Assembly: GCF_000769405.2 (NCBI RefSeq)
Contig: NZ_CP053439.1
Span: 4,076,501 to 4,140,500, forward strand
Reading direction: 5' to 3'
Length of the DNA: 64,000 bases
Source: Rhizobium brockwellii
GTDB lineage: Bacteria; Pseudomonadota; Alphaproteobacteria; Rhizobiales; Rhizobiaceae
A program made the translations under genes and the position numbers. This document shows, piece after piece, positions 1 to 6,835 of the stretch. Position 1 is the first letter of the stretch. Each line of letters begins with the position of its first letter. The notes beneath the pieces were generated by a model. It did no database searches. It had not been told where the DNA came from and saw only the letters and a list, made by a program, of their open reading frames with translations.

Positions 1-17
1 TATATCCTGACAGTCAT
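1..17 (-). CDS. fdsB: Formate dehydrogenase beta subunit FdsB, first codons only (runs off left edge)
   Basis: Only the first codons are in the window. An ATG on the minus strand at 17 overlaps the TGA stop of fdsG (14-16) in an ATGA arrangement and reads M-T-V-R-I before the edge. A flavin- and NAD-binding beta subunit follows fdsG in the fdsGBACD operons of other alphaproteobacteria, and the overlap implies translational coupling. The product name is inferred from operon order, not from the five visible residues. Confidence 0.5.
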
Positions 18-493
18 CGGCGTGCCTCCGCGACGAGTTCCGCCGCCGTCTGTTCATCGACCCGGCCATAGACCTCGCCGTCGAGCATCGCCGCCGGCGC
101 GCAGGCGCAGAGTCCGAGACAGTAGACCGGCTCCAGCGTCACGCCGCCATCGAGCGTCGTCTGATGAAAATCGATGCCGAGCAGCGTCTTGACGCGTTCG
201 GCCAGCGCATCGCCGCCCATCGACTGACAGGCTTCGGCGCGACAGAGCTTCAGCACGTGCCGGCCGGCGGGATGGTCGCGATAATCGTGATAGAAGGTCA
301 CCACGCCATGCACCTCGGCACGCGAGAGGTTCAATTCCTCCGCGATAACAGGCATGGCTTCCTGCGGCACATAGCCGAATTCCTGCTGAACCTCGTGCAG
401 AATGGGAAGCAGCGGCCCTTCGAGAAAGCGAAGATCGGCGACGATGGCTCGGGTGCGCGCTGCAATATCGCCTTCGGCGATATGAATGGTCAT
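14..493 (-). CDS. fdsG: NAD-dependent formate dehydrogenase gamma subunit (NuoE-like [2Fe-2S] protein)
   Basis: This is a 159-residue thioredoxin-like [2Fe-2S] protein of the NuoE/FdsG family, the small electron-transfer subunit of soluble molybdenum formate dehydrogenase. The four expected ligands are visible as a CX4C pair (C84, C89) and a CX3C pair (C125, C129). The length fits FdsG and NuoE. A lone nuoE-like gene outside a nuo cluster, followed at once by another overlapping gene and preceded by a LysR gene in the same direction, points to fdsG rather than complex I. Candidate LysR half-sites lie upstream at 600-630. Confidence 0.85.
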   Translation of the reverse strand: MTIHIAEGDIAARTRAIVADLRFLEGPLLPILHEVQQEFGYVPQEAMPVIAEELNLSRAEVHGVVTFYHDYRDHPAGRHVLKLCRAEACQSMGGDALAERVKTLLGIDFHQTTLDGGVTLEPVYCLGLCACAPAAMLDGEVYGRVDEQTAAELVAEARR

Positions 494-599
494 AAGGCAG
501 CCCTCCCGGCGGCTTGCTCGTTGCGGAAGAGCAGGCCTCCCCCGGCTGAGTGCTATTCCGCAACCACCATTTCAGGGAAGCAGCCGGTAATCAATAAAG

Positions 600-630
600 C
601 TATCTCGTTGCTTGATAGTTTTTTTCTATC
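600..630 (-). promoter_or_regulatory. Candidate LysR operator: three alternating CTATC/GATAG half-sites upstream of fdsG
   Basis: On the plus strand the region reads CTATC (600-604), nine bases, GATAG (614-618), seven bases, CTATC (626-630). The second pair is a perfect GATAG-N7-CTATC palindrome, close to the ATAG-N7-CTAT pattern known for OxyR-type LysR sites. The last half-site overlaps the final codons of the upstream LysR gene. The position, about 110-135 bases before the fdsG start, suits an activator site. The assignment to the neighbouring LysR protein is inference. Confidence 0.5.
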
Positions 631-1522
631 AGAGTTCTTCATCTTGCACGAGCACCCTCGCCTCGTGCAGCAAGGCAGATACAAGCGGCGTGAAGGGCTC
701 ACGATAAGGCGCGACAAGGCCGACCAGATGGTGCGCCTCCGGCTCGACGATCGGGATCATGCGGATTTCCACTGGAAATCCAAAGGATTTGGCCACGTTC
801 CGCGGCATGATGCTCGCCCAGCGTCCAGTCCTGACATGCGAGAACAGCACGATCATCGAGTTGGATTCGAGCGTCGGATGCGCTGTAGCGCCTGCTTCCG
901 TCAGGTGGCGGTTGATGATCCGACGGTTCTGCATGTCGGCAGTCAATAGACAAAGCCGAAGATCGCCGATCTCCCGCCAAGTCACGTTGTCGCGATCGGA
1001 TAGCGGGCTGCCGGCAGCCGTGATCAGATTATAGCGCTCGGCATAGAGGGGAACGGTCGTGACGCGGCCGAGCGGCTCGTTTTCGAGATAGGTGATGCCG
1101 GCATCGATTTCGAGGTTTTCGAGCATGCTCAGCACCTGCAGCGAATTCCGCGAGACGATCGAAAAGGTCACGCCGGGATGCCGCTCCTGAAAAGGCGTGG
1201 TGATGCGCGAAAGCATGGCGAGCGCGGTCGGAATGGCGGCGAGGCGAATGTGGCCGGAAAGGCCGCGGCGCGCGGCGCGCATCTCTTCGCGCATGGTGCG
1301 GGCATCGCCGACGATGCGCCTGGCCCATTCGAGCACGCGCTGCCCTTCCGGCGTCAGCCCCTGGAATCGCGAACCGCGCTGCACCAGCATGACGCCAAGC
1401 TGATCCTCGAGCTGCCGGATGGCAGCCGAAAGCGTCGGCTGCGAGATCCCGCACTCCTCCGCGGCGCGGCCAAAATGCTTTTCATTGGCAAGGGCGATGA
1501 AGAATTCCAGCTTGTCGATCAT
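629..1522 (-). CDS. LysR-family transcriptional regulator, probable regulator of the formate dehydrogenase operon
   Basis: This 297-residue protein has the standard LysR layout. A winged helix-turn-helix occupies about residues 1-60 (KHFGRAAEECGISQPTLSAA, then a recognition helix). A periplasmic-binding-protein-like effector domain covers about 90-295. It lies directly upstream of fdsG in the same orientation with 135 bases between, and the palindromic half-sites at 600-630 fall in that gap. Formate dehydrogenase operons commonly carry such a LysR activator (often called FdsR). The identity of the effector cannot be read from the sequence. Confidence 0.8.
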   Translation of the reverse strand: MIDKLEFFIALANEKHFGRAAEECGISQPTLSAAIRQLEDQLGVMLVQRGSRFQGLTPEGQRVLEWARRIVGDARTMREEMRAARRGLSGHIRLAAIPTALAMLSRITTPFQERHPGVTFSIVSRNSLQVLSMLENLEIDAGITYLENEPLGRVTTVPLYAERYNLITAAGSPLSDRDNVTWREIGDLRLCLLTADMQNRRIINRHLTEAGATAHPTLESNSMIVLFSHVRTGRWASIMPRNVAKSFGFPVEIRMIPIVEPEAHHLVGLVAPYREPFTPLVSALLHEARVLVQDEEL

Positions 1523-1601
1523 CCGATCTCCCGATCCGGCATGACATCATCCGGGTCAGTTCATCTTTGACGCAGCTGCCGTGCTCCGCAAGGGCGATCT
1601 C

Positions 1602-1716
1602 TAGATCAGGATGATTTTAGGCCCGATCGGCCTAAAATCTGAATCCTGATCTAAATCAAAGAAATAGAGCATGATGTCGTCCGAATACCACGCACACTTT
1701 TCGGCATCATGCTCTA
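1602..1716. repeat. RIME-like mosaic element, family I, full copy
   Basis: Two palindromes lie in tandem. The first is TCAGGATGATTTTAGGC paired with GCCTAAAATCTGAATCCTGA (about 1606-1651). The second is TAGAGCATGATG paired with CATCATGCTCTA (about 1666-1716), with TTTTCGG near its right arm. The same two-part element occurs at 6703 and 7893. Its right-hand CTA (1714-1716) is the TAG stop codon of the adjacent ArsR gene. Confidence 0.85.
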
Positions 1717-2055
1717 ACTGTTTTCTGCAGCCGGAAAAAGATCGAACAGCGATTCGAGGAAGGCAAGCACGCTGACATTGCCGATGCTGTAATAGACCAG
1801 CCTGCCCTCACGGCGCGTATGGACCAGGCCTTCCAGCCTCAAACGCGCGAGTTGCTGCGAGACCATGGCCTGCTGTATGCCGAGGATATTTTCGATCTCA
1901 CCCACCGTCCGCTCCTCGTTAGCCAATATACAGAGGATCAGAAGTCGGGTTTGGTGCGCTAGCGCTTTCAGCAGATCGCTCGCTTCGTGGGCTTTACCAG
2001 CGAGTGTGTGCAATTCCTGGCCGGTCATCCCCGGCTCGGGTTTGGGCAGCGGCAT
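1714..2055 (-). CDS. ArsR/SmtB-family repressor, BigR/SqrR-like
   Basis: This is a 113-residue winged-helix repressor: helix-rich start, LLKALAHQTRLLILCIL, recognition helix around QQAMVSQQLARLRLEGL, then the wing RREGRLVYYSI. The framework resembles the sulfide/redox sensors BigR and SqrR. It keeps one cysteine (C42) at the BigR position but lacks the second one near the C-terminus. I chose the ATG at 2055. The frame extends to a TTG at 2124, but that stretch contains the promoter and operator. The TAG stop lies within a RIME-like element. The regulated target beyond the gene itself is unknown. Confidence 0.75.
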   Translation of the reverse strand: MPLPKPEPGMTGQELHTLAGKAHEASDLLKALAHQTRLLILCILANEERTVGEIENILGIQQAMVSQQLARLRLEGLVHTRREGRLVYYSIGNVSVLAFLESLFDLFPAAENS

Positions 2056-2096
2056 TCGGTATCTCGGAAGGGAGCAATAAGGTAGATCAGCACAAT

Positions 2097-2124
2097 AGCA
2101 TATTCGCACAAGCGAATTGGTCAA
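2097..2124 (-). promoter_or_regulatory. Autoregulatory promoter with ArsR-type operator
   Basis: Read on the minus strand, TTGACC (2124-2119) and TATGCT (2102-2097) form -35 and -10 boxes with a 16-base spacer. The spacer holds a perfect ATTCG-N6-CGAAT inverted repeat (2102-2117). Operators of ArsR/SmtB proteins typically contain such ATTCG/CGAAT arms, so binding here would directly block RNA polymerase. The ATG of the ArsR gene lies about 40 bases downstream. Confidence 0.7.
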
Positions 2125-2157
2125 AAGTGATGAAATGTCAAAAAAAGTCCAAACAAA

Positions 2158-2982
2158 TCAGCAGATAAGCTGACCTCCGTTAATCTCGATCACCTGTCCG
2201 GTGATGTAGCCCGAGAGCGAGGGAGCCGCCAGGAATAGGTAGGCCGGCGCACAATCCTCCGCCGTGCCGAGCCGCTGCAGGGGGATGGATTTTCTCGTCT
2301 GCTCAAGCTTTTCGCGGGAGGAATAGCGCTCATGGAATTCCGTCTCGATCGTTCCCGGCGACACGCAATTGACGCGGATTCCGTCCGGTGCAAGCTCACG
2401 GGCAAGCGCCTTGGAATAGGTCGCAACGAAGGCTTTCGAAGCCGAATAGATCGACGAACCGGGGCTGCCGCCGGTCAGCGCCGAAATCGAAACCGTGTTG
2501 ACGATGGCAGCGCCCTCGGCCGCCTTCAATGCCGGCAGCAGCGCGCGCGTCAACGCCACAACCGATGTCTGGTTGAGCCGCACGACCGCCTCATATTCTG
2601 CGTCGGTGAGCGTGGCAGCGGGAAAACGGCCAAGCATGGTGCCGGCGTTGTTGACGAGTACATGCACCCTGTCGAAGAAGGCGAGAGCATCTTCAGCAAA
2701 TTGGGCTGCCCCGCCGACTGCTGAGAAATCGGCATGCAGCAGCAGCGCCCGTCTTTCGGATTCGGCCGTCAGCAGGAAATCCGGCAGGTCGCGTCCCGGC
2801 TTGCGCCCGGTATGGACGATCACTTTCGCGCCGCAGTCCAGGAACTGCCGGGCCACTTCAAGGCCGATGCCGCGACCGGCGCCAGTCACCACGACATTGC
2901 GATTTTCGAACAGTCTGGGATGGAACACGAAGCCGTCCTCCTCGCGGACGATGCCGCCGGTTGCGTCATTCGCCCTTAACAT
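2158..2982 (-). CDS. Short-chain dehydrogenase/reductase (SDR) family oxidoreductase
   Basis: This 274-residue classical SDR shows the nucleotide-binding TGAGRGIG near residue 35, NNAG, a catalytic serine in VSISALTGG, and the YSASK active-site pair. It ends with the usual ITGQVIEINGG. The start is placed at the ATG 2982, because an upstream extension of the frame would run into soxR. The gene follows soxR in the same direction after 56 bases and precedes the ArsR gene. The substrate is not identifiable. Confidence 0.8.
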   Translation of the reverse strand: MLRANDATGGIVREEDGFVFHPRLFENRNVVVTGAGRGIGLEVARQFLDCGAKVIVHTGRKPGRDLPDFLLTAESERRALLLHADFSAVGGAAQFAEDALAFFDRVHVLVNNAGTMLGRFPAATLTDAEYEAVVRLNQTSVVALTRALLPALKAAEGAAIVNTVSISALTGGSPGSSIYSASKAFVATYSKALARELAPDGIRVNCVSPGTIETEFHERYSSREKLEQTRKSIPLQRLGTAEDCAPAYLFLAAPSLSGYITGQVIEINGGQLIC

Positions 2983-3038
2983 ATGACCGCGCCGACTGAA
3001 AGAAAGGCGCGCATCGATCTTTCCCGGAGAAGACCGGG

Positions 3039-3503
3039 TTAGCTTTCGGTCTCCAGAAGCCGCGCTCCTGGCCCCTCCTTGCCCAGCCGGTCGCAGGGAT
3101 TGCGCAACGGACAGCTTTCGATCGACAGGCAGCCGCATCCGATGCAGCCGGTCAGACGGTCGCGCAGCAGGCTAAGCCGCCTGATTCGCGCGTCGAGATC
3201 ATCCTTCCAGCGCGCCGACAGCGTCTGCCAGTCGGCGACGGTCGGCGTGCGTCCCTGCGGCAGAGACTCGAACGCCGCCTGGATTTCCGAAAGCGGAATG
3301 CCGACACGCTGCGCCACCTTGATGATGCCGAGCCGGCGAAGCACATCGCGCCCATAGCGCCGCTGATTGCCACGGGAGCGAATGCTCGAGATCAGCCCCT
3401 TGGTCTCGTAAAAATGCAGCGCCGAGACGGCCAGGCCGCTGCGCTCCGCCACTTCACCGACCGTCAGGAGCTTGCCGAGCGGCACTGCAAGAATTGTATC
3501 CAT
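3039..3503 (-). CDS. soxR: Redox-sensitive MerR-family activator SoxR
   Basis: This is a 154-residue MerR-type protein: an N-terminal helix-turn-helix ([20 protein letters not shown]), a dimerisation helix, and a C-terminal [2Fe-2S] cluster motif with cysteines 120, 123, 125 and 131 (CX2CXCX5C). That spacing is diagnostic of SoxR. The protein activates a target promoter when its cluster is oxidised by redox-cycling compounds. It is divergent from the FMN reductase gene, and a SoxR-type promoter lies between them, so that gene is the predicted direct target. Confidence 0.93.
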   Translation of the reverse strand: MDTILAVPLGKLLTVGEVAERSGLAVSALHFYETKGLISSIRSRGNQRRYGRDVLRRLGIIKVAQRVGIPLSEIQAAFESLPQGRTPTVADWQTLSARWKDDLDARIRRLSLLRDRLTGCIGCGCLSIESCPLRNPCDRLGKEGPGARLLETES

Positions 3504-3509
3504 CGCCTC

Positions 3510-3540
3510 TTGACCTCAATATTAGTTGAGGTTTTATAAC
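3510..3540 (+). promoter_or_regulatory. SoxR-controlled promoter with 18-base soxbox and 19-base spacer
   Basis: TTGACC (3510-3515) and TATAAC (3535-3540) are separated by 19 bases, the over-long spacer typical of MerR-family promoters. An interrupted palindrome CCTCAA-N6-TTGAGG (3514-3531) sits between them and matches the known SoxR box arms. The promoter points to the FMN reductase at 3587, while soxR lies on the other side. Confidence 0.88.
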
Positions 3541-3586
3541 CCTTGCTCCTGCAATCGTAAAGTCCAATCGCAATAAGGAGCGACGC

Positions 3587-4183
3587 ATGCAAACACCCAC
3601 CAGGCTGGCTGTCATCTATGGGAGCACGAGAGAGGGCCGCATCTGCGACCGGGTGGTCAAATGGCTGACGCAGGAGCTCGTCCGCTTCCCGCAATTTGAT
3701 ATGGATATCATCGACCCGCTCGATTTCGCGCTGCCGGTCAACCGTGACACGACGCACCCCGAAATCGACAGGCTCGCCGGCCGGCTTGGCGTGGCCGACG
3801 CCTTCATCATCGTCACGCCGGAATACAATCACAGCTTCACCGCCCCGTTGAAGTCGATCATCGATCTCTTCTTCGAGCCCTGGCAGGGCAAGCCGGTCGC
3901 CTTCGTTTCCTATGGCGGCATCTCCGGCGGCCTGCGCGCCGTCGAACAGCTGCGGCTCGTCTTTGCCGAACTGCACGCCGTGACGATCCGCGATTCGGTG
4001 AGCTTTGCCGCACCTTGGAACCGCTTCGACACGGAGGGACGGCTCGACAATCCCGCCGACACAATCCGCTTGCTCGATCGGATGATGACGAGGCTGGAAT
4101 GGTGGACACGGGCACTCGTCACTGCCCGCAGCGATCGTCCCTACACTGACACAGAGCGCCGCGCGTCTTTTCAGACGCGCTAA
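3587..4183 (+). CDS. NADPH-dependent FMN reductase family flavoprotein (SoxR target)
   Basis: This is a 198-residue flavodoxin-like protein. The phosphate-binding loop YGSTREGRICDRV lies near residue 10, and TPEYNHSFTAPLKSIIDLF, the family signature loop, near residue 75. Proteins of this type reduce FMN, quinones or azo and chromate compounds with NADPH. Expression from a SoxR promoter fits a redox-stress role. The last residues (RRASFQTR) and the TAA stop are encoded by the left end of a family II palindromic element, so the original C-terminus was probably different. Confidence 0.85.
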   Translation: MQTPTRLAVIYGSTREGRICDRVVKWLTQELVRFPQFDMDIIDPLDFALPVNRDTTHPEIDRLAGRLGVADAFIIVTPEYNHSFTAPLKSIIDLFFEPWQGKPVAFVSYGGISGGLRAVEQLRLVFAELHAVTIRDSVSFAAPWNRFDTEGRLDNPADTIRLLDRMMTRLEWWTRALVTARSDRPYTDTERRASFQTR

Positions 4184-4257
4184 GGACGCTCTATCACTTT
4201 GAATCTGCGTATAATCCTTTCCGAAAATCGATTCCGATTTTCGGGGTTATGCGCTAG
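4153..4257. repeat. RIME-like element, family II
   Basis: The element has two palindromic parts. GCGCGTC-TTTTCA-GACGCGC is followed by GGACGCTCTATCACTTTGAA. A second palindrome then contains CCGAAAATCG-ATT-CCGATTTTCGG and ends TTATGCGCTAG. The same arrangement occurs in reverse orientation at 27003-27107 and in diverged form at 34436-34542. It overlaps the 3' end of the FMN reductase gene. Confidence 0.8.
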
Positions 4258-4278
4258 CCGCCTGAGGCAGAAAGCTCC

Positions 4279-4341
4279 GGTTCCGTTCCCGGCAGGTACG
4301 GAACCATGGGAACACCCGGGTAGGACCTCCGCCCGGGTGTT
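4279..4341 (+). terminator. Two tandem hairpins upstream of the thi operon
   Basis: GGTTCCGT (4279-4286) pairs with ACGGAACC (4298-4305), and AACACCCGGG (4311-4320) pairs with CCCGGGTGTT (4332-4341), which is followed by TTCCC. The second could terminate read-through from the FMN reductase before the riboswitch-controlled operon. There is no long T run, so the function is uncertain. Confidence 0.45.
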
Positions 4342-4433
4342 TCCCGCCACATCAGGCTCATTCCGACCGCGCGGACGGGTTCGCAATTTTGCGGTTGCGG
4401 GGAGAAAAGCCCGGTGATAGTTTCCGCGCAAAT

Positions 4434-4528
4434 AACAGGGGAGCTCCGTATCGCCGGGGCTGAGATGTGAGGTGCAAGCCTCTGGACCCTTCAAAGCTGA
4501 TCTGGGTAATGCCAGCGGAGCGAGGTTC
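4434..4528 (+). ncRNA. TPP riboswitch (thi box)
   Basis: The conserved thi-box segments appear in order: GGGGAGC near 4438, GGGGCTGAGAT (CTGAGA at 4460-4465), GACCCTT (4485-4491), then CTGATCTGGGTAATGCCAGC from 4497. The closing helix pairs GCTCCG (4443-4448) with CGGAGC (4516-4521). The purine-rich GGAGCGAGG just before the ATG at 4531 overlaps that helix. This favours control of translation initiation, with thiamine pyrophosphate repressing the transporter operon. Confidence 0.93.
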
Positions 4529-4530
4529 AG

Positions 4531-5139
4531 ATGTTCTCAGGCGCACAAGTGTCACTCTATCCGATGTCCGGCAATTTCGTCGGCATCATTCTCGATGCCG
4601 TCAAGGCGCTCGATCCCTATCGCGACCGGCTGCGCATCGAGACCGATGACATCTCCACGCTGCTGGTCGGACCGCCTGACATTCTCTTCGCCGCCATGCA
4701 CGATCTATTCGTCGCCGCTGCAAAGACCGGCGAGCATTGCGTGCTGTCCGCCGCCGTTTCACGCGGCTGCCCCGGCGAGCCCGACGACGCCATTTGCGGC
4801 GTCAACCCTTCCCTCGGTCAGGCGGAGCCGCTTGCCGACCGCATAAGAGCCGCACTTGCCGCCGTTGAAATCACCGCCGAGACCGGACACCCGACCGCTG
4901 CGCAATTCTCGCTCTACGTCATGGGCACCGGTACCCATATGGACGAGATCTATGGCTGCATCGACTTCCTGAAGCGCTCCGGCACTTTCGACCGCGCCAA
5001 GAATTTTTGCACCAGGCTTTCTGGTGATGCCGGCGCGGTCTTCGCCACCATTCGCGAGGCCTTCTATCGCTTCGGCGACCCCGAGGGACATGTTACCCTC
5101 GATGTCACGGTTTCCGCAAACAGCCCGACGAAGGTCTGA
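4531..5139 (+). CDS. YkoF-family thiamine/hydroxymethylpyrimidine-binding protein
   Basis: This 202-residue soluble protein resembles YkoF, which binds thiamine-related pyrimidines and consists of two similar ferredoxin-like halves. The first half begins with AQVSLYPMSGNFVGIILDAV. The second half repeats the theme with AQFSLYVMGTGTHMDEIYGCI near residue 128. No signal peptide is visible, so it is cytoplasmic. It is the first gene after the TPP riboswitch and precedes an ABC permease, ATPase and binding protein. This arrangement supports a role in thiamine-precursor uptake or salvage. Confidence 0.85.
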   Translation: MFSGAQVSLYPMSGNFVGIILDAVKALDPYRDRLRIETDDISTLLVGPPDILFAAMHDLFVAAAKTGEHCVLSAAVSRGCPGEPDDAICGVNPSLGQAEPLADRIRAALAAVEITAETGHPTAAQFSLYVMGTGTHMDEIYGCIDFLKRSGTFDRAKNFCTRLSGDAGAVFATIREAFYRFGDPEGHVTLDVTVSANSPTKV

Positions 5140-5151
5140 AATCGAACGCTG

Positions 5152-5958
5152 ATGACACCGTCAAAACCATCGGATTCGCGCCTTGCCGCGCTCCGCGCCG
5201 CTCTCTACCGGGGCATACCCGCCTTGTTCGCCGGCTGCGCCTTCTTGGCGGCATGGGAACTCTATGTCGATCTCTCCGGCATCAAGCCGTCCATCCTGCC
5301 GGCGCCGTCGCGTATCGTCGTCCAGGGCTGGCTGAACCGCGAGGCGCTGATCGCTAACACCTGGCCGACGCTCGGCGCGACACTCGGAGGTTTCGCCCTG
5401 TCGCTTGCCTTCGCCTTCGCCGCCTCGATCCTCATGGATTTCGTGCCCTTCATGCGCCGGGCATTGCTGCCGATCTTCATCGCCAGCCAGACCCTGCCGC
5501 TGGTGGCGATCGCGCCTCTCGTCGTCCTCTGGTTCGGCTTCGGCCTGTTGCCGAAGGTCCTGCTGGTGGCGCTCGTCACCTTCTTCCCGCTGCTCGTCGC
5601 CTTGCTGCAGGGCTATGAATCGACCGACCGCGACATCGCCGAATTGCTGAATTCGATGAAGGCGAGCCGCTGGCGCATTTTCCGCCTGGCACGGCTTCCC
5701 TCCTCGCTGCCCTATTGCTTCGCCGGCCTGCGGATCTCGATCACCTATGCCGTCGTCGGCGCGATCTTTGCCGAATATGCCGGCGCCGCCCGCGGCCTCG
5801 GCATCTATATCCTCAACGCCAAGAACAATTTCCGTCCCGATCTCGTACTCGCCGCCGTCGTCGTCAGCGCCGTGCTGACACTCTGCCTCTTCGGAGCGAC
5901 GCTGATGGTCCAGCGCCTCGTCATGCCCTGGCAGCCAACCGCGGAGCAGCGCCGATGA
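5152..5958 (+). CDS. thiX: ABC transporter permease for thiamine precursor (ThiX type)
   Basis: This 268-residue integral membrane protein belongs to the nitrate/taurine/pyrimidine permease group (SsuC-like). It has about six hydrophobic segments and the EAA-loop region near residues 165-185 (DIAELLNSMKASRWRIFRLARLP). It follows the YkoF gene by 12 bases, and its TGA overlaps the ATG of the ATPase gene (ATGA), so the two are translationally coupled. Control by the TPP riboswitch makes the pyrimidine moiety of thiamine (HMP or formylaminopyrimidine) the likely substrate. Confidence 0.83.
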   Translation: MTPSKPSDSRLAALRAALYRGIPALFAGCAFLAAWELYVDLSGIKPSILPAPSRIVVQGWLNREALIANTWPTLGATLGGFALSLAFAFAASILMDFVPFMRRALLPIFIASQTLPLVAIAPLVVLWFGFGLLPKVLLVALVTFFPLLVALLQGYESTDRDIAELLNSMKASRWRIFRLARLPSSLPYCFAGLRISITYAVVGAIFAEYAGAARGLGIYILNAKNNFRPDLVLAAVVVSAVLTLCLFGATLMVQRLVMPWQPTAEQRR

Positions 5959-6767
5959 ACGATGGAATGGTCGAATTGCGCAACATCTCGAAGTCCTTCG
6001 ACGGTATGAAGGTGCTGGGCGATATTTCGCTCACCGTCGCAGACGGCGAGTTCGTTTCGATCGTCGGTCCCTCCGGCTCCGGAAAATCGACGGTGCTGCG
6101 ACTGCTGACCCAGGCGCTTCGACCCGATTCCGGCAGCATGCTTTTCAAGGGCGTGCCGCTGGAACAGGCGCCGCATTCCTTCGCCTTCATGCCGCAACGC
6201 GATGCGCTGATGCCCTGGCGCCGGATCATCGACAATGCGGCACTCGGTCTCGAGGTGAAAGGCATGAGCCGTCGTGCGGCCCGCACCGCCGTCGCGCCGC
6301 TGTTCGAGAGCTTCGGCCTTGCCGGCTTCGAACACCACTATCCCTCCGAACTATCCGGCGGCATGCGCCAGCGCGCCGCGCTGCTGCGTACCGTCGTCCA
6401 GACCCAGGACATGCTGCTGCTCGACGAACCTTTCGGCGCGCTCGACGCGCTGACGCGCACGCAGATCCAGGAATGGCTGCAGGGCATGTGGACCGAGCAC
6501 CGCTGGACGGCGCTGCTGATCACCCATGATGTTCGCGAGGCCGTGTTCCTCTCCGACCGGATCTACGTGCTTTCCGCCCGTCCGGCGCGTATCATCCGTG
6601 AATTCCGCGTTCCCCTGCCCCGTCCGAGAAGCATCGCCGATCTCGGCTCGCCGGCGGCCCAGGCGATCGAAACCGAAATCCTGCAAACCCTGCTTCATCC
6701 GCTAGAACAGGATGATTTTAGGCCGGTCGGCCTAAAATCTGAATCCTGTTCTAATTTAAAGAGTTAG
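5955..6767 (+). CDS. thiZ: ABC transporter ATP-binding protein for thiamine precursor (ThiZ type)
   Basis: This 270-residue ATPase has Walker A GPSGSGKST, signature LSGGMRQR, Walker B LLLDEPFGALD and the switch histidine in ITHDVREA. I placed the start at 5955, in the ATGA overlap with the permease gene. The C-terminal 20 or so residues (from LEQDDFRPVGLK) are encoded by a RIME-like family I element that begins at about 6703, and the TAG at the end also lies in the element. The insertion has thus replaced or lengthened the native C-terminus without obvious damage to the ATPase core. Confidence 0.85.
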   Translation: MNDGMVELRNISKSFDGMKVLGDISLTVADGEFVSIVGPSGSGKSTVLRLLTQALRPDSGSMLFKGVPLEQAPHSFAFMPQRDALMPWRRIIDNAALGLEVKGMSRRAARTAVAPLFESFGLAGFEHHYPSELSGGMRQRAALLRTVVQTQDMLLLDEPFGALDALTRTQIQEWLQGMWTEHRWTALLITHDVREAVFLSDRIYVLSARPARIIREFRVPLPRPRSIADLGSPAAQAIETEILQTLLHPLEQDDFRPVGLKSESCSNLKS

Positions 6768-6813
6768 AGCATGATGTCGTCCGAAAACCGCTCACACTTT
6801 TCGGCATCATGCG
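6703..6813. repeat. RIME-like mosaic element, family I, full copy inside the thi operon
   Basis: TAGAACAGGATGATTTTAGG pairs with CCTAAAATCTGAATCCTGTT (about 6703-6752). A TAGAGCATGATG ... CATCATGC palindrome containing CACACTTTTCGG follows (6766-6812). The element covers the 3' end of the ATPase gene and the gap before the binding-protein gene, so any hairpins lie within the operon transcript. Confidence 0.85.
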
Positions 6814-6835
6814 CGAGAGACCTGAGGAGGTCACC

